From: an uncultured archaeon
Lineage (GTDB): Archaea > Thermoproteota > Bathyarchaeia > 40CM-2-53-6 > CALIRQ01
DNA length: 64,000 bases
Direction of reading: 5' to 3'
Assembly (NCBI GenBank): GCA_938042195.1
Contig: CALIRQ010000007.1
Coordinates: 118,380-182,379, forward strand
Below, in pieces: positions 23,928 to 32,381 of the stretch. A program made the translations under genes and the position numbers. How positions within the stretch are numbered: the first letter of the stretch is position 1; every line of letters starts with the position of its first letter. The notes beneath the pieces were generated by a model. That model saw only the letters and a list, made by a program, of their open reading frames with translations. It had not been told where the DNA came from and did no database searches.

Positions 23928-24794
23928 ATGATCCACGAGGTCCTCCTCTGGGGTCTCTACGCAGCCAGCGTTTACATGCTCCTCAGCGTAGGCTTGAACA
24001 TGATATTTGGCGTTATGAAGATAGTGAACTTCGCCCACGGCGAGCTCATGATCCTCGGCGCCTACATAACCTTCTCCATCGCCACCTCCTTATCCCTAAA
24101 CCCCTACTTGGCCATCCCAATATCGGCCCTATTCACGGCGATCCTCGGCGTGGCCGTGGAGAGGCTCTGCTTCAGGCCCATCTTGGGCACCGGCAAATTG
24201 AACGAGATATTGGTGGGCTTGGCGCTGACGTATGTCTTTCAAAACTTTGCCATCACGGCGTGGGGCCCGAACCTGAGGTCACTCGGGAGCCCCTACGCAG
24301 CCCTCTCGATACTCATCGGCCCGGTGAGCCTCCCCTTCGATTATTTGATGGGGATCGGGATCACCGCCGCCGCGCTCCTCGCGCTCTTCGCGTTCCTGAG
24401 GACCGAGTCCGGGCTGAGCTTTAGGGGGACGAGCCAGGACAGCGAGGCGGCGATGCTGATGGGGGTCAGGATCGGGAGGGTTTTCGCCCTCAGCTTTCTC
24501 ATCGGCTCGGCCCTGGCCGCCGTGGCGGGATCCCTCTGGGCCATTTCGGGCCAAATGTTCAATCCATTCACCGGGGCCCATCTCGGGGTGAGGGCCTTCG
24601 TCGTGGTAATCCTCGGGGGCTTGGGCAGCATACCGGGGGCCATGATCGCCTCGTTGATCCTCGGGCTGGTGGAAACATCGGTGGCGTTCGCCTTCGGCGG
24701 CGTTTGGAGGGAGGCCGCCGCGTTCCTCGCGCTCACCGCGGTCCTGATCCTGAGGCCGATGGGGGTTTTCGGGGGTGGGCCTCGATATGCCTGA
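23928..24794 (+). CDS. livH: ABC transporter permease, LivH-type
   Basis: A 288-residue membrane protein with about eight spans. GLNMIFGVMKIVNFAHGELMILGAY is the LivH N-terminal signature (residues about 22-46), and the coupling-helix region for the ATPases is GTSQDSEAAMLMGV. It follows livK by 71 bases and overlaps livM by 20 bases. ATG 23928 is the natural start, with TATA-like TATATTTATTT at about 23892-23902 suggesting an extra promoter. Confidence 0.94.
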   Translation: MIHEVLLWGLYAASVYMLLSVGLNMIFGVMKIVNFAHGELMILGAYITFSIATSLSLNPYLAIPISALFTAILGVAVERLCFRPILGTGKLNEILVGLALTYVFQNFAITAWGPNLRSLGSPYAALSILIGPVSLPFDYLMGIGITAAALLALFAFLRTESGLSFRGTSQDSEAAMLMGVRIGRVFALSFLIGSALAAVAGSLWAISGQMFNPFTGAHLGVRAFVVVILGGLGSIPGAMIASLILGLVETSVAFAFGGVWREAAAFLALTAVLILRPMGVFGGGPRYA

Positions 24795-25767
24795 TGGCAT
24801 ACCGCGGGTGGCCGCATCGATCGCGCCGCTCCTCCTCGCGGCCGCGATCCTGCCCCTCCCATTCGGGGGGAGCGCGCACCTCATAAGATACGCGACCCTG
24901 CTGTGGATATCGGTCCTCTACGCCGCCTCTTGGAACTTCTTGGCCCAAAGCGGGCAGGTTTCGTTCGGACACGCGGCCTTCTTCGGGACGGGCGCCTATA
25001 TATCGGCCCTCTTGGTCAGGGATGCGGCCCTATCCCCCTTCGTTAGCATGCCCTTGGCCTCCTCGGCCACCGCCCTGATCGGGCTGGGGATAGGGCTGAT
25101 ATGCCTTAGGTTGACCGCTTGGTTCTTGGCGATGGTCACCTTCGGCTTCCCGATAATAATCCAAACCCTGATGGCCTATCAGCTTAGCTGGCTCACTGGG
25201 GGCTGGGATGGAATGCCCTCCTTCCGATTATTCAGCCCCGCCATGCCCCTTTACCACATTTGGGAATACTACAGCGTATGCGCCATCGTAGGCCTCGCCC
25301 TCTTAACGCTCCATCTGCTGAGCAGATCGAGGTTGGGATTGGCGCTGAGGGGGATAGCCCAGAACGAGCTCGCCTCGAGGGTCTCCGGCATCGGCTCCTA
25401 TAGGTATAAGCTCTTGGCCTTCGCGGTTAGCACCTTCTTTGGGGGCTTGGCCGGATCGCTCCATGGGCATTACATGGGCTACATAAGCCCGGAGATATAT
25501 GAGGTCGGAACCTCCCTCAATCCGATAATCTTCTGCGTTATAGGCGGCCTCGGATCCGTCGGGGGCGCCGCCTTGGGTGCGATCGCCGTGACTTTGGCTT
25601 GGGACCTCCTGAGGTCCTTGGGCCTCATGTGGGAGCGCTTCATCCTCTTCGGGATCCTTTTGATCCTGACGATAAGGTTCGCCCCCGGGGGCCTCGCCTC
25701 CCTTTTGAGGGGATGGCCGCCCCTCCTCGGCTCGATAAGAGGCGGAAGAGGCGAGCGGATGGGCTAA
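24775..25767 (+). CDS. livM: ABC transporter permease, LivM-type
   Basis: The second permease, 330 residues and about nine spans. LivM features: SWNFLAQSGQVSFGHAAFFGTGAY and the cytoplasmic loop LRGIAQNELASRVSGI that contacts the ATPases, followed by IGGLGSVGGAALGA. The gene starts within livH and its stop overlaps the stop of livF on the other strand by two bases, so the livKHM and livGF units meet tail to tail with no spacer. Confidence 0.94.
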   Translation: MGLDMPDGIPRVAASIAPLLLAAAILPLPFGGSAHLIRYATLLWISVLYAASWNFLAQSGQVSFGHAAFFGTGAYISALLVRDAALSPFVSMPLASSATALIGLGIGLICLRLTAWFLAMVTFGFPIIIQTLMAYQLSWLTGGWDGMPSFRLFSPAMPLYHIWEYYSVCAIVGLALLTLHLLSRSRLGLALRGIAQNELASRVSGIGSYRYKLLAFAVSTFFGGLAGSLHGHYMGYISPEIYEVGTSLNPIIFCVIGGLGSVGGAALGAIAVTLAWDLLRSLGLMWERFILFGILLILTIRFAPGGLASLLRGWPPLLGSIRGGRGERMG

Positions 25768-26471
25768 ATCCCGAGGTACGCCTCCCTCACGAGCTCGCTC
25801 TCAATGAGCTCCCGGGATTCGCCCTCCAACACGACCCTACCCCCCTCCAAGATCACCCCCCTATCGGCCACCTCAAGCGCCAAGCCCACGTCCTGCTCAA
25901 CCAATAGTATCGTTATCCCCTCCTCCTCGTTGAGCCGCTGGATCGCCTCGAACAGCCTTTGGACCATCAAGGGGGACAATCCCGAGGAGGGCTCATCGAG
26001 CAAAAGGAGCTTGGGCCTCGACATGAGGCCCCTGGCTATGGCCAGCATCTGCTGCTCCCCGCCGCTCAGCGTGCAGGCCATCTGCCCCTCCCTATCCCTC
26101 AAAGCCGGAAAGATCCGATATACGGCCTCGATCCTCTCCTCAATTCCACCGCCGCCCTTGACCGCATGGGCCCCCATGAGGAGGTTCTCCCGAACCGAGA
26201 GATATGGGAATAGCCTCCTCCCCTCGGGCACTAAGCTGATCCCGAGCCTAACTATGTCGAACGTCCGCATCCCGCTCAAATCCCTGCCTAGGAACCTTAT
26301 GGTTCCCGAGAAGGGCCTCAATAGCCCGATTATGGATTTCAACGTGGTCGTCTTCCCGGCCCCGTTCGGGCCCAGGAGGGCGAGGATCTCCCCCTCCCTG
26401 ACGTCGAACGATTCGTCCCAGAGAACCTGTACGTTGCCGTATCGAACGCTTATCCCTTCCACTTCTAGCAT
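25764..26471 (-). CDS. livF: ABC transporter ATP-binding protein, LivF-type
   Basis: A 235-residue ATPase: Walker A GPNGAGKTTTLK, Q-loop region, signature LSGGEQQMLAIARGL, Walker B LLLDEPSSGLSP and a switch His replaced in context by VEQDVGLALEVADRG, the usual LivF form with Gln-Asp. It overlaps the end of livG by seven bases, so livG-livF form a minus-strand pair convergent with livKHM. Confidence 0.94.
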   Translation of the reverse strand: MLEVEGISVRYGNVQVLWDESFDVREGEILALLGPNGAGKTTTLKSIIGLLRPFSGTIRFLGRDLSGMRTFDIVRLGISLVPEGRRLFPYLSVRENLLMGAHAVKGGGGIEERIEAVYRIFPALRDREGQMACTLSGGEQQMLAIARGLMSRPKLLLLDEPSSGLSPLMVQRLFEAIQRLNEEEGITILLVEQDVGLALEVADRGVILEGGRVVLEGESRELIESELVREAYLGI

Positions 26472-27208
26472 CTCCTTCCCCCCTTGGCATATCTCTCCCC
26501 GAGGTACGCGCTGATCACCTGCCCGTGGTTCACGACCTCCGAGGGCGCGCCCTCCGCGATCTTCTCCCCATGGTTTAGGACCACGACCCTATCCGATAGG
26601 CCCATCACGACCTTCATGACGTGCTCAACCATGAGTATGGATGCGCCCATCTCTCGCACCCCCCTGAGGAGGTTCGAGATCTCGGACCTCTCCCTAGGGC
26701 TCAGCCCGGTGGCCACCTCATCCAGCAGTAGCAGCTTGGGCTCAGCCGCTAGCGCGCGGGCCAAATCCAAGCGCTTCAGCTCAGCCGTGGTTAGCCGCCC
26801 TGCCAACTCCCTCGCCCTATCCGAAAGCCCCACCGATTCCAAGGCCTCCATGGCTTTCCTGCGCGCATCCCTTGCGCTGATATGCCCCTTTGATCCGAAG
26901 AGCGCGCCGATCATGGCGTTCTCGAGAACGCTCATCCCCGGGAAGGCTTGGGCCATTTGGAAGGTCCTGCCGACCCCCATCCTGCATATCTCCTCGGGCC
27001 CCATCCCGGTTATATCCCTCCCGAACAGCCTGATCGAGCCCGAATCGCATCGGACGACCCCGTTTATGATGTTTACCAAGGTGGACTTCCCCGCGCCATT
27101 CGGGCCCACGAGACCCACTATCTCTTTTTCCCCAACCCCGAAGCTCACGGATTTCAGCGCCTCCAACCCGCCAAAGCGCTTCGTTACACCATCGCACTCG
27201 AGCAGCAC
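26465..27208 (-). CDS. livG: ABC transporter ATP-binding protein, LivG-type
   Basis: A 247-residue ATPase with Walker A GPNGAGKSTLVN, LivG-specific GVGRTFQMAQAFPGMSVLEN, the signature region LTTAELKRLDLARAL, Walker B LLLDEVATGLSP and the switch His in VEHVMKVVMGLSD. The Walker B Glu is followed by Val rather than Pro, and the signature lacks the usual LSGG, both of which are common in LivG. GTG 27208 was chosen because a GGAGGTG ribosome-binding site lies just before it; the frame is open to 27259. Confidence 0.93.
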   Translation of the reverse strand: MLLECDGVTKRFGGLEALKSVSFGVGEKEIVGLVGPNGAGKSTLVNIINGVVRCDSGSIRLFGRDITGMGPEEICRMGVGRTFQMAQAFPGMSVLENAMIGALFGSKGHISARDARRKAMEALESVGLSDRARELAGRLTTAELKRLDLARALAAEPKLLLLDEVATGLSPRERSEISNLLRGVREMGASILMVEHVMKVVMGLSDRVVVLNHGEKIAEGAPSEVVNHGQVISAYLGERYAKGGRRC

Positions 27209-27457
27209 GACCAGTCGCACCTCCTTACCCTTGGAAAGGCTCCGGGGTTTGGTCGGCATCTGATGGCTGGTGCGGGACCCCTCGCCACCCTAGAATTCAA
27301 AACCTCTATGCCGATCGGTTCGCTGGGATTATTTGAATCATTCTGGATGGGCGCCTTCGAAAAGTCGGCCACCCTCGTAAACCGGATCACCCATGCCTTC
27401 CTCACCCAGCCCTTGGATCGCGCTCTTCAAGAGGCCCGAAATATTAACCTTTCTCCC
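27209..27457. other. Intergenic region between livG and DUF47 gene
   Basis: A 249-base region with A/T-rich blocks (for example GAAATATTAACC at about 27438-27449). No gene or RNA was recognised. It should hold the livG promoter. Confidence 0.3.
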
Positions 27458-28135
27458 CTAAGCCCTTGGCGATGCACCAGCGGCCAGGATCCTCACATAA
27501 TCCGCCGTATCCGCGCAGACGTCGGCGGCGCCCTCCAAATGATCCGCGAAATCCTTCAGGATTATCAGCAGGGCCGGGTTCACCTCCTCGCCGTACTTTA
27601 TCAATAGGGACTTCGATTTGACATGGGCGTCGTCTATCAAATGCTCCAACTTGTCAACTCCCCTGGAGAGCTCGACCGCTTCCGAGACATCGGACCCGAG
27701 CTTCTCTATGCTATCCCTTAGGATGTTCGCGCACTCCTTCAGGTTCCCGACCATCTCGGCGCAGAGGGCTTGTATCTCCCGCGGGAGATCGGAATCCCTG
27801 AGGGTCGCCAGATCCCTAGCCGAATCCTTTACGCAATCCGCCAGGACATCGATCCTCTTAACCAAATGCATCAAATCCTCGCGATCCTTGGGCTGCAGCT
27901 CCCCTCTGCTCAGCTCCTCGAAGATCTCCCTCCTGACGTCGTCTATGCCCTCCTCCTCTGCGAAGAGCTTCTCTATGACCTTCATCGGATCCCCCTTGGA
28001 TCCGCCGAATATGATCCCGGAGGCCTCGTCCAAGAGCCTAACGGTCTCCATCGCCATGTCTATTTGGCGCTCGGCTAGGGTTAGGACCTTGGACTTCCGC
28101 CTCGATACCCACCATTCCAAGATCTTATGGCTCAA
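27458..28135 (-). CDS. PhoU-like DUF47 family protein
   Basis: A 225-residue all-helical protein of the DUF47/TIGR00153 group, often paired with Pit-type phosphate or sulfate permeases. The tell-tale features are the early FGGSKGDPMKVIEKLF-like region, EEGIDDVRREIFEELSRGE and LVKRIDVLADCVKDSARD. No permease gene is adjacent. The frame is open to 28204, but a TATA-like CCTTTATTGG on the minus strand (28161-28170) places the start near TTG 28135 (SHKILEWWVSR). Its role is probably regulation of an ion transporter. Confidence 0.82.
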   Translation of the reverse strand: MSHKILEWWVSRRKSKVLTLAERQIDMAMETVRLLDEASGIIFGGSKGDPMKVIEKLFAEEEGIDDVRREIFEELSRGELQPKDREDLMHLVKRIDVLADCVKDSARDLATLRDSDLPREIQALCAEMVGNLKECANILRDSIEKLGSDVSEAVELSRGVDKLEHLIDDAHVKSKSLLIKYGEEVNPALLIILKDFADHLEGAADVCADTADYVRILAAGASPRA

Positions 28136-28264
28136 CCCTAAAATGAACTCGATGCCAACTCCAATAAAGGTTTTGGATGGGCGGGCAGCGGCCGCCCCAG
28201 GCATGCGGCGCCATTCGGCCGCCCATGCCCGTGAAAACTATTAAAGCCCGGTTGGGGCGATTGC

Positions 28265-29347
28265 TTGGGGGTCCCCTTGCTAAACGACCCCGTGAACCTC
28301 CGCCTGCTGGAGAAGCTCGTATCCGGGGAGGCCACAAGCCCGAACCTGAGCCTCCTCTCGAAGCGCTTCGGGAAGCATAGGAATACGGTGAAGGAGAGGG
28401 TGGATGAGCTGCTCGCTCATAAAGTCTTGGATAGGCCCGTGTTCCCCTTCATAGGGCTCTACAGGGAATACCCCCTCCTCATAGCCGTGAGGGCCGACAT
28501 CCCAAACGACGAGCAGTTCAGGAGGTGGATAAGCACGGATGAGCATATATTCGCCGCCTTCAGGTCGAGGCAGGGCGAATACAATACGCTCCTCTTCCTG
28601 TTCCATAAGGATGTCACGAGCTATCAGCTTTGGAGGGAATCCCTGGTCCCCGAGGGGAAGATACCCCCAAGGGAGTACCGATATCCCTCCAGCGCCTCAT
28701 ACTTCTCCACCCATATGATGGTCAAATACGAGCCGAGCTCGGCCATAAAGCTCATGGAGGAGGATTTGAGGAGAAACGGGGAGCTCGAGATAAGCGGATG
28801 CACCATCGACCGGCTTAGCTTCGATATAATGAAGGCATTGGTCCTCGGGGAGGGCATAAAGGTCAACGAGAACTTCCTATCGAAGGAGCTCGGGCTTCAT
28901 AGGAGGACCGTATCGAAGAGGATAGAGAGGCTCATCGAGGAGGGTTACGTTGGGAGGCCGGTTTGCCGATTCCCGAACTTCTTCGTCCCCCCCAATTACA
29001 TACTTGTCTTCTCGCTATACGAGATCAGGAGGTCCAAGGAGGCGATCTTGGAGGAGATAAGGAGGGATCCGCATGTGCCGATAGCGATGAACATCAGCCA
29101 CGGCAGGTACAACCTGCTCCTATTCGGGAATCACGACAGCATAACGGATCATTTGGAATGGGAGGAGCGATACGAGGCCAAATTCCAGAACTGCTTCGGG
29201 AGCGCCGATATAACGTATCTCTCCCCCAAGATGACGGTATCGATAGATCAGCAAAAGGTCTCCTTGGGGATCATAAGGAGGAAGTTGAGGGAGCTGGGGG
29301 TTGATGCCCAGCCGGAGCGGCCGTATCCAGCCCCGGACGGCGCATAG
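28265..29347 (+). CDS. Double winged-helix transcriptional regulator
   Basis: A 360-residue protein built as two similar halves. Each starts with a winged helix (residues about 10-60: SLLSKRFGKHRNTVKERVDELL; and about 185-240: FLSKELGLHRRTVSKRIERLIEEG), followed by an alpha/beta part with a similar pattern (EYNTLLFLFHKD and RYNLLLFGNHDS). This indicates an internal duplication of an AsnC/Lrp-like unit. No signal or membrane span. TTG 28265 and TTG 28277 are both possible starts after a TATTAAAG element at about 28239-28246. It lies just upstream of the homocysteine cluster on the same strand and could regulate it; that is inference. Confidence 0.75.
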   Translation: MGVPLLNDPVNLRLLEKLVSGEATSPNLSLLSKRFGKHRNTVKERVDELLAHKVLDRPVFPFIGLYREYPLLIAVRADIPNDEQFRRWISTDEHIFAAFRSRQGEYNTLLFLFHKDVTSYQLWRESLVPEGKIPPREYRYPSSASYFSTHMMVKYEPSSAIKLMEEDLRRNGELEISGCTIDRLSFDIMKALVLGEGIKVNENFLSKELGLHRRTVSKRIERLIEEGYVGRPVCRFPNFFVPPNYILVFSLYEIRRSKEAILEEIRRDPHVPIAMNISHGRYNLLLFGNHDSITDHLEWEERYEAKFQNCFGSADITYLSPKMTVSIDQQKVSLGIIRRKLRELGVDAQPERPYPAPDGA

Positions 29348-29377
29348 CCCTGAAGGTTTTATTCCAAAAAGAATAAA

Positions 29378-30961
29378 ATGCCCAATAATCTATTAAGATC
29401 GGAATATGGGGCGCTTGTTCAATGGTGGCGCCATTTGTCGGCGTTAAGGGGTAAGGAGGAGCTCAGGACCTATGAGGAGATAAACGAGAGGATCCGCGCA
29501 GGGGACGCTGTCGTGATGAGGGCCGATGAATTCGTCGAGTTTGCCAAGTCGGTCGGGATAGAGAAGGCCGCCAAGGAGGTGGACGTTGTGACGACCGGGA
29601 CGTTCGGCGCCATGTGCAGCTCCGGCGCCTTCTTGAACTTCGGGCATGCCGATCCTCCGATAAAGATGAGGCGATGCTGGCTCAACGAAGTTCCCGCCTA
29701 CGCGGGATTGGCCGCGGTGGACGTTTATCTGGGCGCCACATCGCCCAGCGAGGATAGGGGCATAGAATATGGAGGAGGGCACGTGATAGAGGATCTGGTG
29801 AAGGGGAAGGAGGTACATTTGCGGGCGGAGGGCTATGGGACCGATTGCTATCCGAGGAGATCGATCGATACCTACGTTGGCTTGGGCGACATAAACCAAG
29901 CGATCCTCGTGAACCCGAGGAACGCCTACGAAAGATACAACGCGGCCACCAACAGCACCGATGAAATCCTGTTCACGTATATGGGGACCCTTCTGCCCGA
30001 CTTCGGCAACGTCACCTATTCCGGATCCGGCCAGCTGAGCCCGCTTTATAAGGACTACGGCCTCGAAACGATCGGGATCGGCACCAGGATATTCTTGGGC
30101 GGAGGGGTCGGCTATGTCATCGGGGAGGGTACGCAGCATAACCCGGAGAGGAGGCTCGGGACGCTCATGGTGAGGGGGGATCTGAGGGGCATGAGCCCAA
30201 GGTACCTCAGGGGGGCGACCTATTATAGGTATGGGAGCACGCTGTACGTGGGCATCGGGATCCCCATCCCGATCATAAACGAGAAGGTCGCCAAATCCGC
30301 CTCCCTTTCCGACGATGAGATCTTAACGGATTTGGTTGATTACGGTGTGCCATCAAGGAATAGGCCGACCATTCGCAAGGTCTCCTATGCGGAGCTCAGG
30401 TCCGGGAAGGTTGAGGTAGGCGGGAAGGAGGCTCCGGCTTCATCGCTCTCGAGCTATGGATACGCCCTCGAAATAGCGGAGGAGCTGAAGCTAAGGATCG
30501 AGAAGGGGGGGTTTCTCCTATCCAGACCGATTGAGCCCATCCCCGAGGAGCGCCCCTTCAAGCCCATGAAGCAGATCGAGGCGATTCCAAGGGTCAGGGA
30601 TTTGATGCGGAGGGATTTCAAAACCGCCAAGGCGATCCAAAGCCTCGAGGAGGCCGCTAGGATGATGGTGGAGGGCGGCGTGGATCATCTCCCGATAGTG
30701 GACGGCTCAGGGAGGCTCGAGGGGATCGTAACCTCCTGGGACATAGCGAAGGCCTTGGCCAAGGGGGAACGCGACCTGGGGAAGGTGATGACGAGGGACG
30801 TGAAGACCGCGGTGGAGGATGAGCCCATCGAGGCAGTTGCGAAGAGGTTCTCCAAGTTCGGGATATCAGGCATGCCCGTCATCGATTCGAGAAGGGTTGT
30901 GGTGGGCTTGATAACCACCGACGATCTGGCCAAGCTCGTGAAGGGGGGCGATTCGAAATGA
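29378..30961 (+). CDS. DUF39 homocysteine biosynthesis protein with CBS pair
   Basis: A 527-residue protein of the DUF39/HcyS family (like Methanosarcina MA1821), which with its ferredoxin partner makes homocysteine from aspartate semialdehyde and sulfide. The core (residues about 25-385) has the conserved TYEEINERIRAGDAVVM, GTFGAMCSSGAFLNFGHADPPIKM with its Cys, and GGGVGYVIGEGTQHNP. The last 125 residues are two CBS domains (VRDLMRRDFKTAKAI and LGKVMTRDVKTAVED), which usually bind adenosyl nucleotides or SAM and may give feedback control. The true start could be ATG 29378 or TTG 29435, where family similarity begins. It overlaps the next gene by ATGA. Confidence 0.92.
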   Translation: MPNNLLRSEYGALVQWWRHLSALRGKEELRTYEEINERIRAGDAVVMRADEFVEFAKSVGIEKAAKEVDVVTTGTFGAMCSSGAFLNFGHADPPIKMRRCWLNEVPAYAGLAAVDVYLGATSPSEDRGIEYGGGHVIEDLVKGKEVHLRAEGYGTDCYPRRSIDTYVGLGDINQAILVNPRNAYERYNAATNSTDEILFTYMGTLLPDFGNVTYSGSGQLSPLYKDYGLETIGIGTRIFLGGGVGYVIGEGTQHNPERRLGTLMVRGDLRGMSPRYLRGATYYRYGSTLYVGIGIPIPIINEKVAKSASLSDDEILTDLVDYGVPSRNRPTIRKVSYAELRSGKVEVGGKEAPASSLSSYGYALEIAEELKLRIEKGGFLLSRPIEPIPEERPFKPMKQIEAIPRVRDLMRRDFKTAKAIQSLEEAARMMVEGGVDHLPIVDGSGRLEGIVTSWDIAKALAKGERDLGKVMTRDVKTAVEDEPIEAVAKRFSKFGISGMPVIDSRRVVVGLITTDDLAKLVKGGDSK

Positions 30962-31347
30962 AGCTAAGGCTGACCTATACGCCGGAGAACGTGGGGGAGC
31001 CAATACTCTCCAAGCTCATCTTGGCTAAGGGCTTGGAGATCAATATAATAGAGGCGAGGATCTCCGGGGATAGGGGAACGATGATCGTGGACGTTCCGCT
31101 TCGAAGGGATGAGCTGGAGGGCGTCTTGGGCTTCCTAAAGGATAGGGGCGTCGAAGTGGAGGAGATAGCCTTCGCCATCGAATTGGATGAGGGGAAATGC
31201 ATCTATTGCGGCGCCTGCGTTTCCCCATGCCCCGTCCAAGCCATAAGGATGGAGGGCCCGAGGGATATACGAATAGACCAGGATAGATGCGTCCGATGCC
31301 TAATATGTGTGAACGCCTGCCCGATGAGGGCCATAAGGGCCGTCTGA
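30958..31347 (+). CDS. NIL-domain ferredoxin of homocysteine synthesis
   Basis: A 129-residue partner of the DUF39 protein (like Methanosarcina MA1822). Residues 1-75 are a NIL domain (LRLTYTPENVGEPILSKLI), and the rest carry two [4Fe-4S] motifs, CIYCGACVSPCP and CVRCLICVNACP. It is thought to supply electrons or sulfur for converting aspartate semialdehyde to homocysteine. It is coupled to the DUF39 gene by a 4-base overlap. Confidence 0.92.
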   Translation: MKLRLTYTPENVGEPILSKLILAKGLEINIIEARISGDRGTMIVDVPLRRDELEGVLGFLKDRGVEVEEIAFAIELDEGKCIYCGACVSPCPVQAIRMEGPRDIRIDQDRCVRCLICVNACPMRAIRAV

Positions 31348-32225
31348 GTCCGGCCGGGCTACCCCGAAGCCCGCTCAGGGTTCGGAGGATCATAGGGGAA
31401 TCCAAGCTCCTCTTGATCAGCGATTCCCCGACCGCCATAGGAGCGGCGCTCGCATCGGTGCTTGAGAACAGAGACCTCCTGAGGGCATATTTGAGGTCGA
31501 ATCCGATCTTCTTGGAATCGCTCGACCCGCTCGATGTGGAGGACCATGCGCCTAGGGTGGCGAGGAGAGCGGCCCTCGCCGCCAAGGCGGCCGGCGTGGG
31601 GCCCATGGCCGCGATCCCAGGCGCCATCGCGGATTTGGCCCTTGAGGAGATGCTCAAACATGGTGGATCGATCAATGCTGTGGAGAACGGCGGGGAGGTG
31701 GCCGCGAGCTCCATAGCCCCATTGGTGGTCGGCATTTACGGGGGTTCGGGGCTGAGCCGCTCCGAGATGGGCTTTAGGTTCCACCCGGAGGAATCTCCGA
31801 TCGGCGTGGCCACAAGCTCCGCGACGATGAGCCACGCCCTCAGCTTTGGCCAAGCCGATGCCGTCGTGGTGGTTGCTGGCTCGGCCGCGATGGCGGACGC
31901 CGCCGCCACGGCCATATGCAACGAGGTAAGGGGGGAGGGCCCGGAGGAGGCTATCGAGAGGGGATTGGGATTCTCGCGATCGATCCGGGGTTTGAGATTC
32001 GTTGGCATATTCATGGGCGGTTGCGTGGGATTCCGCGGCGATCCCCCGGAGCTCGTTCGCATCAAAGGGGACCTTTTGGAGGTCTTGGGGTCTGGGCTCG
32101 ATGAAGGCCTCGGCATATATAAACCAATATTATCCGAATCGAACGAACTCTTAAATTTCCCACCCTCAAGTAAAAGCTCTATGGGTGGAAGCATATGGAG
32201 GAAGTCTATGGGGATGAGGAGATAG
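31287..32225 (+). CDS. UPF0280 family protein (COG2122, sulfide assimilation)
   Basis: The third member of the homocysteine cluster. UPF0280 proteins are ApbE-like in fold, and the Methanosarcina member MA1715 helps use sulfide efficiently. Conserved parts: APRVARRAALAAKAAGVGPMAAIPGAIAD, the NGGEVAAS strand and FGQADAVVVVAGSAAMADAAATAI. The start is unclear: similarity begins near 31375, past the end of the ferredoxin gene, yet the only ATG codons in frame (31287, 31296, 31305) lie within the ferredoxin gene; CTG 31344 is another option. The last 40 residues cover the promoter of the next gene and are unlike the family. Confidence 0.82.
   Translation: MRPMPNMCERLPDEGHKGRLSPAGLPRSPLRVRRIIGESKLLLISDSPTAIGAALASVLENRDLLRAYLRSNPIFLESLDPLDVEDHAPRVARRAALAAKAAGVGPMAAIPGAIADLALEEMLKHGGSINAVENGGEVAASSIAPLVVGIYGGSGLSRSEMGFRFHPEESPIGVATSSATMSHALSFGQADAVVVVAGSAAMADAAATAICNEVRGEGPEEAIERGLGFSRSIRGLRFVGIFMGGCVGFRGDPPELVRIKGDLLEVLGSGLDEGLGIYKPILSESNELLNFPPSSKSSMGGSIWRKSMGMRR
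32114..32123 (+). promoter_or_regulatory. TATA box before the small membrane-protein genes
   Basis: CATATATAAA lies within the 3' end of the UPF0280 gene. A second A/T-rich block, TCTTAAATTT at about 32149-32158, is closer to the start at 32195 and may be the element actually used. Confidence 0.45.
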
Positions 32226-32368
32226 AGCGAATATTGCATCCGAGGCGAGGGGACCTTCGGACGCTTATCGATGAGCTGGAGGATGAGGCGGAATCGATGC
32301 CCCTCGTCACCATGGTCGCATTCTTCGCACTGGGCTTGAGCCTCGGCCTCGCGATATCCAGAAAATGA
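32195..32368 (+). CDS. 57-residue single-span membrane protein
   Basis: A short gene that begins at ATG 32195 inside the end of the UPF0280 gene. The first 35 residues are acidic and helical (DEEIERIL, LIDELEDEAES), and the last 20 form one membrane span (LVTMVAFFALGLSLGLAISRK). It has normal codon usage and is followed 13 bases later by a polytopic membrane-protein gene. The layout resembles the protein at 33151-33366 (charged helix plus C-terminal span). Confidence 0.65.
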   Translation: MEEVYGDEEIERILHPRRGDLRTLIDELEDEAESMPLVTMVAFFALGLSLGLAISRK

Positions 32369-32381
32369 CCCAGGCCCCTCG

